Origin: Rhizobiales bacterium TNE-4
GTDB lineage: Bacteria > Pseudomonadota > Alphaproteobacteria > Rhizobiales > Beijerinckiaceae
Assembly (NCBI GenBank): GCA_019083985.1
Contig: JAHRCV010000001.1
Span: 1,550,001 to 1,614,000, forward strand
Length of the DNA stretch: 64,000 bases
Direction: 5' to 3'
Shown: in pieces, positions 8,439 through 16,669 of the stretch
Layout: each line of letters opens with the position of its first letter
How positions within the stretch are numbered: the stretch's first letter is position 1
Translations under genes and position numbers: made by a program
Notes under the pieces: model-generated
Databases searched by the model: none
What the model was told of the DNA's origin: nothing
The model's input: the letters and a program-made list of their open reading frames with translations, nothing else

Positions 8439-9188
8439 TTAACCGCGGCCGACGAGCGGCATTTTCGTTGCCATGATGGTCACAAACTGCACATTCGATT
8501 CGAGTGGTAGGCCCGCCATGAATGCGATCTGCTGGCCGACATGATCGACGTCCATGCGCGGCTCGACCATGATCTGACCGTTCGGCTGCATCTGGCCGTT
8601 CTTCGCGCCAGGATCTGTCATCGGTGTCGCAGCATTGCCGATGTCAACTTGGCCACAGGCGATGTTGTAGGCGCGTCCATCAAGCGAAATGCTTTTGGTC
8701 AGGCCCGTTACGGCGTGCTTCGATGCCGTGTAGGCAACAGACCCCGGCCGCGGCGCCTGTGCCGAGATCGAGCCATTGTTGATGATACGGCCGCCTTGCG
8801 GTGACTGATCACGCATCAAGCGATAAGCGCCATTCGCCACCAAGAACATCGCGTCGAGATTAACGGCGACGGTACCGCGCCACATGTCCCACGTGAAATC
8901 GCCGAAATTTGTCGCCGGATTGCCAGCACCGGCATTGTTGAACAGGCAATCGACGCGGCCGAATTCTTTCTTGACGGTTGCAAAGAGGCGTTCGACTTGC
9001 TCAGGCACCGTCACGTCTGTCGGCACGCAAATCACGCGGCCCTTCTTGCACATCGCGGCCGTCTCTTCGAGCGCTTCCTTGCGGCGGCCGACCAAAGCCA
9101 GCGACCAACCTGCTTCATTCAAAGCTTTGGCCGCTGCGCGACCCACGCCACTTCCCGCCCCGGTGATGACGGCAATCTTTTCACTCAT
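8439..9188 (-). CDS. SDR family oxidoreductase
   Basis: 249 residues, classical short-chain dehydrogenase. Cofactor-binding GAGSGVG, structural NNAG, the catalytic Ser in NGSISA and the YTASK catalytic Tyr/Lys pair are all present. Arg-Arg after strand 2 (VGRRKEA) suggests NADP(H) preference. The region after the active site (CGQVDIGNAATPM) is typical of a subgroup lacking the usual VAPG motif. It follows the FabG-like gene by 27 bases on the same strand, so the pair is probably co-transcribed. Substrate unknown. Confidence 0.85.
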   Translation of the reverse strand: MSEKIAVITGAGSGVGRAAAKALNEAGWSLALVGRRKEALEETAAMCKKGRVICVPTDVTVPEQVERLFATVKKEFGRVDCLFNNAGAGNPATNFGDFTWDMWRGTVAVNLDAMFLVANGAYRLMRDQSPQGGRIINNGSISAQAPRPGSVAYTASKHAVTGLTKSISLDGRAYNIACGQVDIGNAATPMTDPGAKNGQMQPNGQIMVEPRMDVDHVGQQIAFMAGLPLESNVQFVTIMATKMPLVGRG

Positions 9189-9215
9189 TGTCTGTTTTCC
9201 TTGAATGCGAAGTCA

Positions 9216-9965
9216 TTAGTGAATGAGCAGACCGCCATTCACGTCGATGGTAGTTCCCGTCAGATAGGACGAGAGGTCGGAGGCGAGGAACAGGAAGGTG
9301 TTCGCCACATCCTGCGGACGGCCCAAACGGCCGAGCGGAATCTCGGCAGCAATCGACGCCTTGCGTTCTTCCGTCAATTTGCCAGCGATGATGTCGGTCT
9401 GGATCAAACCCGGCGCCACGCAATTGACGCGGATATTGTCCGGCCCGAGATCACGCGCCATGGCGCGCGCCAAGCCCAGAACGCCCGCTTTGGCTGCCGA
9501 ATAATGCGCACCCCCGACAATGCCACCACCGCGCTGCGCGGAGACGGACGACATGCAGGCAATCGAACCGGATTTCTGCGCTCTCATCTGCGGGATCACC
9601 GCCTGCGACAGGAACAAAACGCCTTTCAGGTTCACATCCTGAATGCGGTTCCAATCGGCTTCCGTGATCTCCCACACTTTCACCGGTTGAGTGATGCCCG
9701 CATTGTTGATCAAGGCATCGATCCGCCCGAAGGCTTTGATCACGGCCTGAACCGCATCGTCGCAGGATTGGCGATTGGTGACGTCGCAAGCAAGGCCGAG
9801 ATGATCGGGGCCAAGTTGAGCCGCCGCGTTCTGCGCCGCCTCGCCATTGATATCGAGAATGGCCACGCGCGCACCCTGCGCCGCCATGGCTTTGGCCGTG
9901 GCAAAGCCGATCCCGTTCAGACCTGCCGCACCGGAAATGATAGCCGTTTGCCCCTTCATCAGCAT
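9216..9965 (-). CDS. SDR family oxidoreductase (FabG-like)
   Basis: 249 residues. The nucleotide loop is written GAAGLNGIG, a variant of GxxxGxG. Asp in AILDING favours NAD(H). NNAG, the catalytic serine in MSSVSA, YSAAK and the C-terminal substrate lid through VAPGLIQTD are present, and it ends in the usual VNGG. The start at 9965 has GGGGAG about 7 bases before it; a second ATG two codons later is an alternative. It heads a two-gene unit with the SDR at 8439-9188. Confidence 0.85.
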   Translation of the reverse strand: MLMKGQTAIISGAAGLNGIGFATAKAMAAQGARVAILDINGEAAQNAAAQLGPDHLGLACDVTNRQSCDDAVQAVIKAFGRIDALINNAGITQPVKVWEITEADWNRIQDVNLKGVLFLSQAVIPQMRAQKSGSIACMSSVSAQRGGGIVGGAHYSAAKAGVLGLARAMARDLGPDNIRVNCVAPGLIQTDIIAGKLTEERKASIAAEIPLGRLGRPQDVANTFLFLASDLSSYLTGTTIDVNGGLLIH

Positions 9966-9973
9966 CGGCGTCT

Positions 9974-9997
9974 CCCCTCATCGTTCTTGTTGAGGGG
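9974..9997 (-). promoter_or_regulatory. Hairpin overlapping the ribosome-binding site of the FabG-like gene
   Basis: CCCCTCA (9974-9980) and TGAGGGG (9991-9997) pair across 10 bases. On the mRNA (minus strand) the 3' arm contains the GAGGGG that serves as Shine-Dalgarno sequence for the ATG at 9965, so folding would hide it. A regulatory role is inference. Confidence 0.35.
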
Positions 9998-10140
9998 GAC
10001 TTTAAGCGATGCCGTGGGAAACGGAAGGGGCGAAAACGGGACCTAGAGGGGGCCAGCCATACCGTGACTTCGCATCACGACGGCACGCTGCCAGCACGCG
10101 GATCCAAACGACCGCAGCCCCAGCGGACTAGATCCGTCCA

Positions 10141-10524
10141 TCAATTGCGCAACTGGATCTCCGCCCGCGTCAATTGCTGAGCAATATCTTCAAGCGCGTT
10201 CTGGAGCGGCGTAAATCCATCAAGATTGCAATTTTGCTGGGTCGCCTCGGTGATATAGCCCGACGCGTTGGCTTGCAGCGAACGGATTTCCGTGATTTGG
10301 GCGCGCAGACCATCAATACCGCGATCGCTGTTGGAATAGTCAGGCTGGAACGCATATTTGTTGAACGCTTCGATGAAAGCGTTCCATGTCTTGGCGGCCT
10401 TGTCCGTTGCCGCCCGCGTTTGGTTGAGAAGCGAGCCGCAGCTTTGCGCGGCCTCAGCCGACGGCATGGCCGCCAGCGAAACCACAAACATTAAGCCAAG
10501 ACAAAGCGCGCGCGTCGACTTCAT
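10141..10524 (-). CDS. Small secreted protein of unknown function
   Basis: 127 residues beginning with a clear signal peptide (hydrophobic core, cleavage after AEA). The mature part is helical and polar, with two cysteines (QSCGSLL and QNCNLDG) that could form a disulfide, and heptad-like hydrophobic spacing near the C terminus. The ATG at 10524 was chosen over 10599 because GGAGGA lies 6 bases upstream and the signal peptide then begins correctly. No family recognised. Confidence 0.7.
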   Translation of the reverse strand: MKSTRALCLGLMFVVSLAAMPSAEAAQSCGSLLNQTRAATDKAAKTWNAFIEAFNKYAFQPDYSNSDRGIDGLRAQITEIRSLQANASGYITEATQQNCNLDGFTPLQNALEDIAQQLTRAEIQLRN

Positions 10525-10595
10525 GGGCAATCCTCCGCAATTGAGCAAAACCTTAGCAGGCGCGCCCGAGACCTGACAATGCTCGAGGGCCACGA

Positions 10596-11501
10596 TCAAA
10601 TCCGCGCCGAGAACCGATTGAACGCGTCGATCCGCACTTGGTGAAGATCAGCAGGCCGACCATAGATCTCGGTCTCAAGCCACGCGATCTCGTCACCAAG
10701 CTGATCGTCCGCGACATCAATGAACCAAGCGCGCGAAGCCCCAATCCCTTCGCCATTCCAGCGATAGCCACGCGCTCGCAGGCGATCTTTCATGTCGAAG
10801 GGGGCCTGTGTGGCGAACACGCGCATATCTTTGCGCCGGGCCTGTTCCAGCAGACAGGCAAAGGCTCTGCGCCCGCTCTCGGGCAGTGTCTGGGTCAGGA
10901 GCGCGACGGCCGCGTGGCAATCATTCAGCGCACGATGGCGATCGTAAAAGAAACCTGCACCGGCCGCGAGATAAGCGAGGCGCGTGCCTTCAAAACCTTC
11001 ACTTTTCCAGTCGATTTGGCTCTGCGTACAGCCCCAGGGTTTGTGCGTGAAGGCATCACAAAAATGTTCGAGAAATTTCCTGTCAAAACCCGCATTATGC
11101 GCAAGGATCAGATCGCTGGCTTCAACGAGGCTTGCGACAACCGCTTTATCAATTGAATGCCCCGCCACTATGCTTGCATCAATGCCGGTGAGCTTGGTGA
11201 TTTCGGGCGTGATGGGAATCGAAGGTTCCTGCAGCCCGTGATACGCATCTTCGATGGCATAAATGCGCCCCTCTGCATCATAAGAGAAACGCACCATCGC
11301 CAATTCGATGATTTCGTCGCGCACGGGATCAAGCCCCGTCGTCTCCACATCGACGAAAAGTGCCGTGCGGCAGACGTCACTGGCCGCCGGTGCAGGCCCG
11401 GACGCCGGTTCGAGCTTACGCAACACGCGATAACGCCCCGTCGCCTCCAGCGCCGCGACCATCGCCTCTTCATCCAACGCCACACGCTGCTCCGCATACA
11501 T
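10596..11501 (-). CDS. DnaQ-like 3'-5' exonuclease (DEDDh)
   Basis: 301 residues. Exonuclease motifs are present in order: ExoI FVDVETTG (Asp and Glu metal ligands), ExoII AHNAGFD and ExoIII with His and Asp in HRALNDCHA, so this is a DEDDh enzyme like the epsilon proofreading subunit of DNA polymerase III. Unlike DnaQ it has about 45 residues before the domain and a C-terminal tail of about 95 residues that contains a RARGYRWNGEG segment seen in stand-alone exonucleases of Alphaproteobacteria. It is not the polymerase subunit itself. Probable role in DNA repair or degradation. Confidence 0.87.
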   Translation of the reverse strand: MYAEQRVALDEEAMVAALEATGRYRVLRKLEPASGPAPAASDVCRTALFVDVETTGLDPVRDEIIELAMVRFSYDAEGRIYAIEDAYHGLQEPSIPITPEITKLTGIDASIVAGHSIDKAVVASLVEASDLILAHNAGFDRKFLEHFCDAFTHKPWGCTQSQIDWKSEGFEGTRLAYLAAGAGFFYDRHRALNDCHAAVALLTQTLPESGRRAFACLLEQARRKDMRVFATQAPFDMKDRLRARGYRWNGEGIGASRAWFIDVADDQLGDEIAWLETEIYGRPADLHQVRIDAFNRFSARI

Positions 11502-11726
11502 TTGGGACGCGGACCATGCGTGAGTCGCTGTGTTTCAGCAAAAAGGCGACCGTACCTATGAACCGATCATCAGCGCTTGGCACCGCACGGGCCTAAGCCT
11601 GAGAAGCTACCCATTTTGGGGCTCGGCGGGTCTTTGTCCCAAGCGATCATGCGCCCGACGGGTGACAGCCAAGCGGTCAGTCATCAAAACTTTAAGCCAC
11701 GATTCCCGTGCGGGACCCGGTGGACC

Positions 11727-12164
11727 ATGGAAGACGTCTTCAATCTGAGAGCCCTGCTTGTGGGCTGTTCGGCGATGCTGATCTGTCTCGTCGTGCAGGC
11801 GAGCGGCGCCCATATCGTGACCTTGCGACTAAAGCCCATTCTCGGCGCGTTTCAGGACGCGCACCGGCATGGCGTGGCCCAGCTCATCTTTATGGCAAGC
11901 ACGCTCCTGCTCCTCTCATCCCATCTTGGCCAGATCTATATCTGGGGTCTGGCCCTGGCATGGTCGGGCGCCGAAGAGAACATCCACAAGGCCATGGTCT
12001 TTGCCGGCAGCACCTACACGACTGTCGGTTTTGCCAATGATCACCTGCCCTATAAGTGGCAGCTCATCACGATCATCATGGCAACCTCAGGGTTGTTCTC
12101 TTTCGGCTGGAGCACATCGGTGATGTTTCTCCTCGCGCAGACGCTCTATCCCTCACAGCGCTGA
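11727..12164 (+). CDS. Small pore-loop membrane protein, K+-channel-like
   Basis: 145 residues with three hydrophobic segments (about 8-30, 47-77, 113-137). Between the last two is a P-loop-like stretch, STYTTVGFAND, matching the potassium-channel filter TVGYGD in position but lacking the second glycine. The family is the two-segment ion-channel (Ion_trans_2) type; whether it conducts K+ is not shown. The start at 11727 is favoured because the reading frame upstream to 11577 does not look like a signal or membrane segment, but no good ribosome site is visible. The 225 bases before it carry no other gene. Confidence 0.6.
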   Translation: MEDVFNLRALLVGCSAMLICLVVQASGAHIVTLRLKPILGAFQDAHRHGVAQLIFMASTLLLLSSHLGQIYIWGLALAWSGAEENIHKAMVFAGSTYTTVGFANDHLPYKWQLITIIMATSGLFSFGWSTSVMFLLAQTLYPSQR

Positions 12165-12368
12165 CAGCGCGCATCTGGCGGCACCATGCACATGGGCCCG
12201 GTGCTATGCGGTTTTGCCAATGAGGCATGCCGCTGCGGCATTGTGTTGACGCTACGCGGCCGAGCAGGATCAGCCTGTCACGCGAAGGTCTAATAGCCTT
12301 TTAGTCCTCAACTAAACAAAGCTGTCCTACGCCCGTTCTACGCAAGATCGTAGGCGTCCACCCATGAA
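12165..12368. promoter_or_regulatory. Promoter region with short dyads before the channel operon
   Basis: A 204-base stretch without a gene. It holds two short inverted repeats, TTAGT-n5-ACTAA (12301-12315) and CCTACG (12326-12331) with CGTAGG (12349-12354). These could be operator sites for the two-gene unit that follows, but no clear -35/-10 pair was found. Confidence 0.3.
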
Positions 12369-13211
12369 ATGGGTTCCGCTGGTGTAAATTGGACGCATTT
12401 CATGCCGCATCCCTTGGCGATCAAATACGGCGCTGGCGATCCCGCCGCATGGGATCAGGAGAAGCGCGCGAAAGCCCGCGATGAGTTGCATGCTGTTCTT
12501 GGAGCAGGCACTACCGGCAAAAAGCGATTGAGTGGTGAAGATCGCATCACATTGATGCGGATTTGGCTGGCGATCATCGCCGCCGAAAATCCTTCAGAGA
12601 AGCCGATCTCTGATAAGGGCACAAAATCGAAAACGCCCTCGAAAAAGAGTTTTCATTTTACCTTCCCGAAATTCCGCAGCGTCGCTTTCATCGCCGGTGT
12701 GATGAAGACGATGAAGCTCGCCGATTTCGCCTTCGTCATCTTTTTGTGTGGCATTACGATTTCTGTCATCGCTCTTGGCTATCACGCCGTCCGCGAAGTG
12801 CTTCGTATGGAAGAGGTCAAGAAAGAGGCCGAAGAGCTCGTGCAATGGTTCAAGAGTACGGCGGACGAGCGCAAAAAAGCCGAGTTCAAACCCACCGCCT
12901 GCCAGAAAAACGACGCCCGTGTTTGGAAAGATTGCGTCGCGGCGCTCATCGCCGAGGGCGGCCCCCTTTATGGCAAGACCAACGCCTTCGAACCCGGGCG
13001 CGCCTTGATCAGCAAGAAATGTGATCAGCAAGACACGGAAACCATTGGCACGATCATCATCGAAAAAGGCGCGATCCCGATCGGCAGCTCCTCCTATAGC
13101 TACACAGCGTTTGATGGCTCTGAGCCGCTCAATAAGGATTTCACGCTGCGTGTGCTTGTCTGCGGCCGCGGCTTCCACCTCATCAAAGTCCAGAACGAGT
13201 TGAGCTGGTGA
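12369..13211 (+). CDS. Single-pass membrane protein of unknown function
   Basis: 280 residues, or 269 if it starts at the ATG at 12402. A basic, Lys/Ser-rich N-terminal part is followed by one membrane segment (about residues 116-140), a charged helix (MEEVKKEAEEL) and a C-terminal domain of about 110 residues with four cysteines (in TACQKN, WKDCVA, KKCDQQ, VCGRG). With the positive N terminus inside, the cysteine domain would lie outside the membrane, where disulfides are possible. Its stop is 7 bases before the start of the double voltage-sensor channel, so the two are almost certainly co-expressed; an accessory-subunit role is inference. Confidence 0.65.
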   Translation: MGSAGVNWTHFMPHPLAIKYGAGDPAAWDQEKRAKARDELHAVLGAGTTGKKRLSGEDRITLMRIWLAIIAAENPSEKPISDKGTKSKTPSKKSFHFTFPKFRSVAFIAGVMKTMKLADFAFVIFLCGITISVIALGYHAVREVLRMEEVKKEAEELVQWFKSTADERKKAEFKPTACQKNDARVWKDCVAALIAEGGPLYGKTNAFEPGRALISKKCDQQDTETIGTIIIEKGAIPIGSSSYSYTAFDGSEPLNKDFTLRVLVCGRGFHLIKVQNELSW

Positions 13212-13218
13212 GGATGGC

Positions 13219-14856
13219 ATGAGCACAACCACAGCCACACCACCGGTTAACCCAGCAGCCCTCACCTTCCGGTCGAAGGTCTACCATTTTTTCTTTGATC
13301 CGCACGGCAAAGAAACCTACGCCCAGCATGTCGATAATTGGCTTGCCGCCCTCATCGTGGCCAATGTCGCAGCGATGCTGTTTGAGATCGTGCCCGCGGT
13401 CTACGATCCCTACAAACGCTGGTTTCATCTCTTCGACGTTTTCTCGATTGTGATTTTCACATTTGAATATTGCGTCCGGCTCTATATTGCGCCGGAAGAT
13501 CCCGAATTCTCAAAAGCACGCTTTCCACGGCTTAAATATGCGTTCAGCCTCTATGCCCTGATCGATCTTCTGGCGATTTTGCCATTCTATCTGAGCGCTT
13601 TTGTTCATATCGATTTGCGCATCCTGCGCGTGCTCCGTCTTTTGCGCCTGCTAAAACTCTTTCGCGTGCTGCTGCCAGCACTCAATGAGTTCATCGAAGC
13701 CAATCGCGGGCGGACATTCAGGGAAAAGGTCTACGCGCTTGTTTTCCCCTCGCCTTATGGCGGCAAGCTGCATGAATATTATGATTTCTTTATCGTCTTC
13801 TGGGTTCTGATTTCGGTTATGGCCGTCATTCTGGAATCGGTCGATTCCATCCATTACAATCTGGCTGTCGAATTCGTCGTGCTCGACACCTTGGCTGTTC
13901 TGGTGTTCGGCTTCGAATACGCGTTTCGGATCTATTCCTGCGTCGAGGACCCGCGTTACAAACACTGGTTTGCCGGCCGCTTCCGTTATGCGCGCTCGCC
14001 TGTCGCGATCATCGATCTTTTGGCCATCATACCCTTCTTCCTCGAAGTGTTCCTGCACCATCTGGTCGATCTGCGCTTCCTGCGCGCCTTCCGGCTGATG
14101 CGGCTCTTTAAACTGACGCGCTATACCGGTTCCGCCGGAACGCTTTTCGCCGTGGTCCGACGTGAATTGCCCATCATCGGCACGTCAGCCTTCGTCATGA
14201 TGCTGCTCGTCGTGCTCGCGGCCAGTTTTGGTTATTTGCTTGAGCATGAAGCACAACCGGAAAAATTCGAAAATATTCCAACGGCAATTTATTGGGCTGT
14301 GATCACGCTGGCCAGCGTCGGATATGGCGACATTTCCCCCATCACGCCCATGGGCCGCATGATGACCGTGGTGATGGCGCTTTTAGGCATCGGCATCTTT
14401 GCCATTCCGGCGTCCATTCTTTCATCAGGCTTCATGCAGGAATTGCAATCGCAGCGGCAGCATTTCGAAAATGAATTGTTCGCCATGCTCGAGGATGGCG
14501 TGTTGAGCGATGAAGAACGCGAGAAAGTCGAGGCGCTCGGCAAAAAGCTAAATATATCGCCGCACCAGCTTGAAACACTGATCGACAAAGCGAAACGCGA
14601 AACCAAGGCGCGCCTTGCTAAAGAGCATTTCGTGCCGCCTGATATCCTCGCCAGCAATCCGCTCATCGCCAAAGCGCATTTTCATATTTTGGCTGAGCAG
14701 ATGAAATTGCTGGCCCAACATTCCGACATGCAGGAGTTGGATAGGCTTGTACGCAATGCGGTGGATCTAGACGATGACCACCGCAACCTGTGGGCCGCCC
14801 TGAAAAAGCTAGAGCTCGGGCTCCCAAAAGAAGCTCAAAACAACAGCCAGAATTAG
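13219..14856 (+). CDS. Voltage-gated potassium channel-like protein with two tandem voltage-sensor domains
   Basis: 545 residues. Two voltage-sensor domains occur in tandem: S1-S4 at about 41-150 and again at about 188-302. Each S4 has six basic residues at every third position (134, 137, 140, 143, 146, 149; and 286, 289, 292, 295, 298, 301), each S2 has FEYxxR, and each S3 reads A(L/I)IDLLAI. Even the segment before S1 is repeated (FRSKVY at 17, FREKVY at 167). One pore follows: S5 about 318-341, filter TLASVGYGD at 363-371, S6 about 381-403. The C-terminal 140 residues are helical and charged. Ordinary bacterial Kv channels have one sensor and about 250-300 residues. Confidence 0.88.
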   Translation: MSTTTATPPVNPAALTFRSKVYHFFFDPHGKETYAQHVDNWLAALIVANVAAMLFEIVPAVYDPYKRWFHLFDVFSIVIFTFEYCVRLYIAPEDPEFSKARFPRLKYAFSLYALIDLLAILPFYLSAFVHIDLRILRVLRLLRLLKLFRVLLPALNEFIEANRGRTFREKVYALVFPSPYGGKLHEYYDFFIVFWVLISVMAVILESVDSIHYNLAVEFVVLDTLAVLVFGFEYAFRIYSCVEDPRYKHWFAGRFRYARSPVAIIDLLAIIPFFLEVFLHHLVDLRFLRAFRLMRLFKLTRYTGSAGTLFAVVRRELPIIGTSAFVMMLLVVLAASFGYLLEHEAQPEKFENIPTAIYWAVITLASVGYGDISPITPMGRMMTVVMALLGIGIFAIPASILSSGFMQELQSQRQHFENELFAMLEDGVLSDEEREKVEALGKKLNISPHQLETLIDKAKRETKARLAKEHFVPPDILASNPLIAKAHFHILAEQMKLLAQHSDMQELDRLVRNAVDLDDDHRNLWAALKKLELGLPKEAQNNSQN

Positions 14857-15012
14857 CGCGAGCGAAATCACCACCGCTGTAATGGCAACGGCGACTTCGC
14901 GGCGCGTACCCTCGATGGAAAGCGGCTGATCTCGATCACCATAATCGAGGCGCGGTCGGCGCTTGCCGGACAATGCGCTCGAGATCAAGGTGAGGATAAC
15001 AACAGGCTTCAT
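14809..15012 (-). CDS. Small single-pass membrane protein
   Basis: 67 residues, with a short hydrophobic start, a basic and acidic middle (KRRPRLDYGDRDQ) and a C-terminal membrane segment (about 42-63). It converges on the channel gene and overlaps its last 48 bases. There is no strong ribosome-binding site. The clean membrane helix and codon pattern support a real gene, but this is moderate. Confidence 0.45.
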   Translation of the reverse strand: MKPVVILTLISSALSGKRRPRLDYGDRDQPLSIEGTRREVAVAITAVVISLALILAVVLSFFWEPEL

Positions 15013-15080
15013 GGCGTGAGCTTACACCCTTTTGCCTGTGCCCGCCTATGGCAGCCCCGTTGAGGCCCAGAAGGACATTA

Positions 15081-15112
15081 TTTGCATAATTGCAAAATAT
15101 TGTCTGTATTCT
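15081..15112 (+). promoter_or_regulatory. AT-rich dyad in the doxX promoter region
   Basis: TTTGCA (15081-15086), 4 bases, TGCAAA (15091-15096), followed at 15107 by TATTCT, which may be a -10 element. The stretch is far more AT-rich than its surroundings. A regulator dimer could bind the dyad over the promoter of the DoxX gene; none is encoded beside it. Confidence 0.4.
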
Positions 15113-15181
15113 AGAGATTGTTTTGCTTTTTTGAAAAGATTACCCCTTCGGCATCTGATCTCAATGCACGGAGCCTCCCCC

Positions 15182-15622
15182 ATGATTGATCAACGCCTCG
15201 CCCCTTATGGCGTCCTCGCCCTGCGCATCGCGCTCGGCGTGATGTTCATCGCCCATGCTTATCTCAAGCTTGCCGTCTTCACGGTGGCTGGTTTTGAAGG
15301 CTTCCTCGGCAAAATCGGCCTGCCTGCCATTCTGGCTTGGCCCATCATTCTGGCCGAACTCCTGGGCGGCATTGCCATTCTCGTGGGCTTCTATGGCCGC
15401 GCGGCCTCGCTGGCCTTGATCCCGATCCTCCTTGGCGCCGTCATGGTCCATGCGCCTAATGGCTGGCTCTTCAATGCGCCGAATGGCGGCTGGGAATATC
15501 CCGCCTTCATGGCATTGACCGCCCTTGCCTATGCCATGATTGGTGATGGCGCTCTGGCGCTGAAGCGGACCGAATGGTCGTCCGCGGACCGTGCCCAGAC
15601 CACGGCCAGCGCTGAAGCCTAA
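15182..15622 (+). CDS. DoxX family membrane protein
   Basis: 146 residues with four hydrophobic segments. The N-terminal ALRIALGVMFIAHAYLK and the FEGFLGKIGLP stretch after the first helix are typical of DoxX/DoxD-like quinone-associated membrane proteins. The ATG at 15182 has GGAG about 9 bases upstream and begins just before the first helix; the frame upstream to 15032 is AT-rich and not coding in character. Role in the family is often linked to redox or thiol stress; not determined here. Confidence 0.82.
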   Translation: MIDQRLAPYGVLALRIALGVMFIAHAYLKLAVFTVAGFEGFLGKIGLPAILAWPIILAELLGGIAILVGFYGRAASLALIPILLGAVMVHAPNGWLFNAPNGGWEYPAFMALTALAYAMIGDGALALKRTEWSSADRAQTTASAEA

Positions 15623-15641
15623 TTCTTGAACACGCCGGACA

Positions 15642-15667
15642 CGTGCCCTGCCGCATGGCGGGGCACG
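15642..15667. terminator. Hairpin between convergent doxX-type and arginase-family genes
   Basis: CGTGCCC (15642-15648) pairs with GGGCACG (15661-15667), with a further GCC/GGC pairing inside. It lacks a T tract. It lies in the 64-base space between two convergent genes and may serve both as a weak terminator. Confidence 0.4.
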
Positions 15668-15686
15668 GTCTGCTCCGTCCACCGGA

Positions 15687-16634
15687 TCAGCCGGGGATGG
15701 TTTGAAAGCTTTGCGTCGGCCGATCGAGAACGCGGCGTCCCATCAAGCTCGCGACAAGATCAACAAGCAGCAGCGCCGTGCGCCCCCGTTCATCAAGGAA
15801 CGGATTGAGCTCAACAAGATCGAGACTACCGACAAGCCCGCTATCGCACAGCATCTCCATAATGAGATGGGCTTCGCGAAACGTCGCTCCGCCTGGGACA
15901 GTCGTTCCAACACCGGGTGCAATCTCCGGGTCGAGAAAATCGACATCCAGACTGACATGGAGGCGACCGCCCGCCTCCGCGACACGACGCAGGAATTGGT
16001 CAAGCAGCGTTGCGACACCATGCTCATCAATGGCGCGCATATCATGGATCGTCATGCCGGTTTCGCGCAATGCCGCGCGCTCCGCCGGATCCACACTGCG
16101 AATACCCATCATGCAAACATGGCGCGGATCAACCGGATGGACGACCTCTGGAAAATAGGGCGTGAAACCGGGACGCCCCGTCGCATAGGCCATGGGCACA
16201 CCATGGAGATGGCCGCTCGTGGTGCTATCGAGCGTATGAAAATCCGGATGCGAATCGAGCCATAAAACAAAGAGTGGTCGCCCTTCAGCCGCGGCACGGC
16301 GGCTCATGCCGGTGATCGAGCCTGCCGAGACGGCATGATCGCCACCGAGAAAAATCGGCATCCCATGGGCTGAAGCGCGAAAAGCCGCATCCTCGATTGC
16401 CATCGTCCACGCCGCAATGGCAGGCAAATTCTTGATCACCGGATTGGGGTGCGACAGATCAAGCGCAGGACGTGGCACGAGATTGCCCCAATCCTCGACC
16501 TGAAAACCCAAGCCCTGCAAAGCCTGCTGAAGGCCCGCCGTGCGAAAAGCACTCGGCCCCATATCGCAACCAAGCCTGCCGGCACCGTCTTGCACAGGTG
16601 CGCCAACCACAATGCAGCGCGTCGGATGTGTCAT
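15687..16634 (-). CDS. Arginase/ureohydrolase family enzyme
   Basis: 315 residues. The binuclear manganese ligands of the family are all visible: His100 (GGDH), Asp127, His129 and Asp131 (DSHPD), Asp230 and Asp232 (SLDVDFLD). These enzymes hydrolyse guanidino compounds to urea. The two asparagines that hold the alpha-amino/carboxylate of arginine in rat arginase (N130, N139) are both His here (133, 142), so arginine may not be the substrate, although such changes may be common in alphaproteobacterial arginases. Start at 16634, with AAAG 9 bases upstream. The next gene upstream overlaps, so this is the last gene of a minus-strand operon. Confidence 0.87.
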   Translation of the reverse strand: MTHPTRCIVVGAPVQDGAGRLGCDMGPSAFRTAGLQQALQGLGFQVEDWGNLVPRPALDLSHPNPVIKNLPAIAAWTMAIEDAAFRASAHGMPIFLGGDHAVSAGSITGMSRRAAAEGRPLFVLWLDSHPDFHTLDSTTSGHLHGVPMAYATGRPGFTPYFPEVVHPVDPRHVCMMGIRSVDPAERAALRETGMTIHDMRAIDEHGVATLLDQFLRRVAEAGGRLHVSLDVDFLDPEIAPGVGTTVPGGATFREAHLIMEMLCDSGLVGSLDLVELNPFLDERGRTALLLVDLVASLMGRRVLDRPTQSFQTIPG

Positions 16635-16669
16635 GAGCATTACTTTCGAAAGGCAGCGAGCCAGCAGCC

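Noticed and set aside
8997-10046. 349-codon frame on the plus strand
   Set aside because: Fully antisense to the two SDR genes, which have complete catalytic motifs; composition rich in Arg and His is typical of shadows.
11577-11726. Upstream extension of the small pore-loop protein
   Set aside because: The 50 extra residues show no membrane or signal character and no good start; the ATG at 11727 was used, though uncertain.
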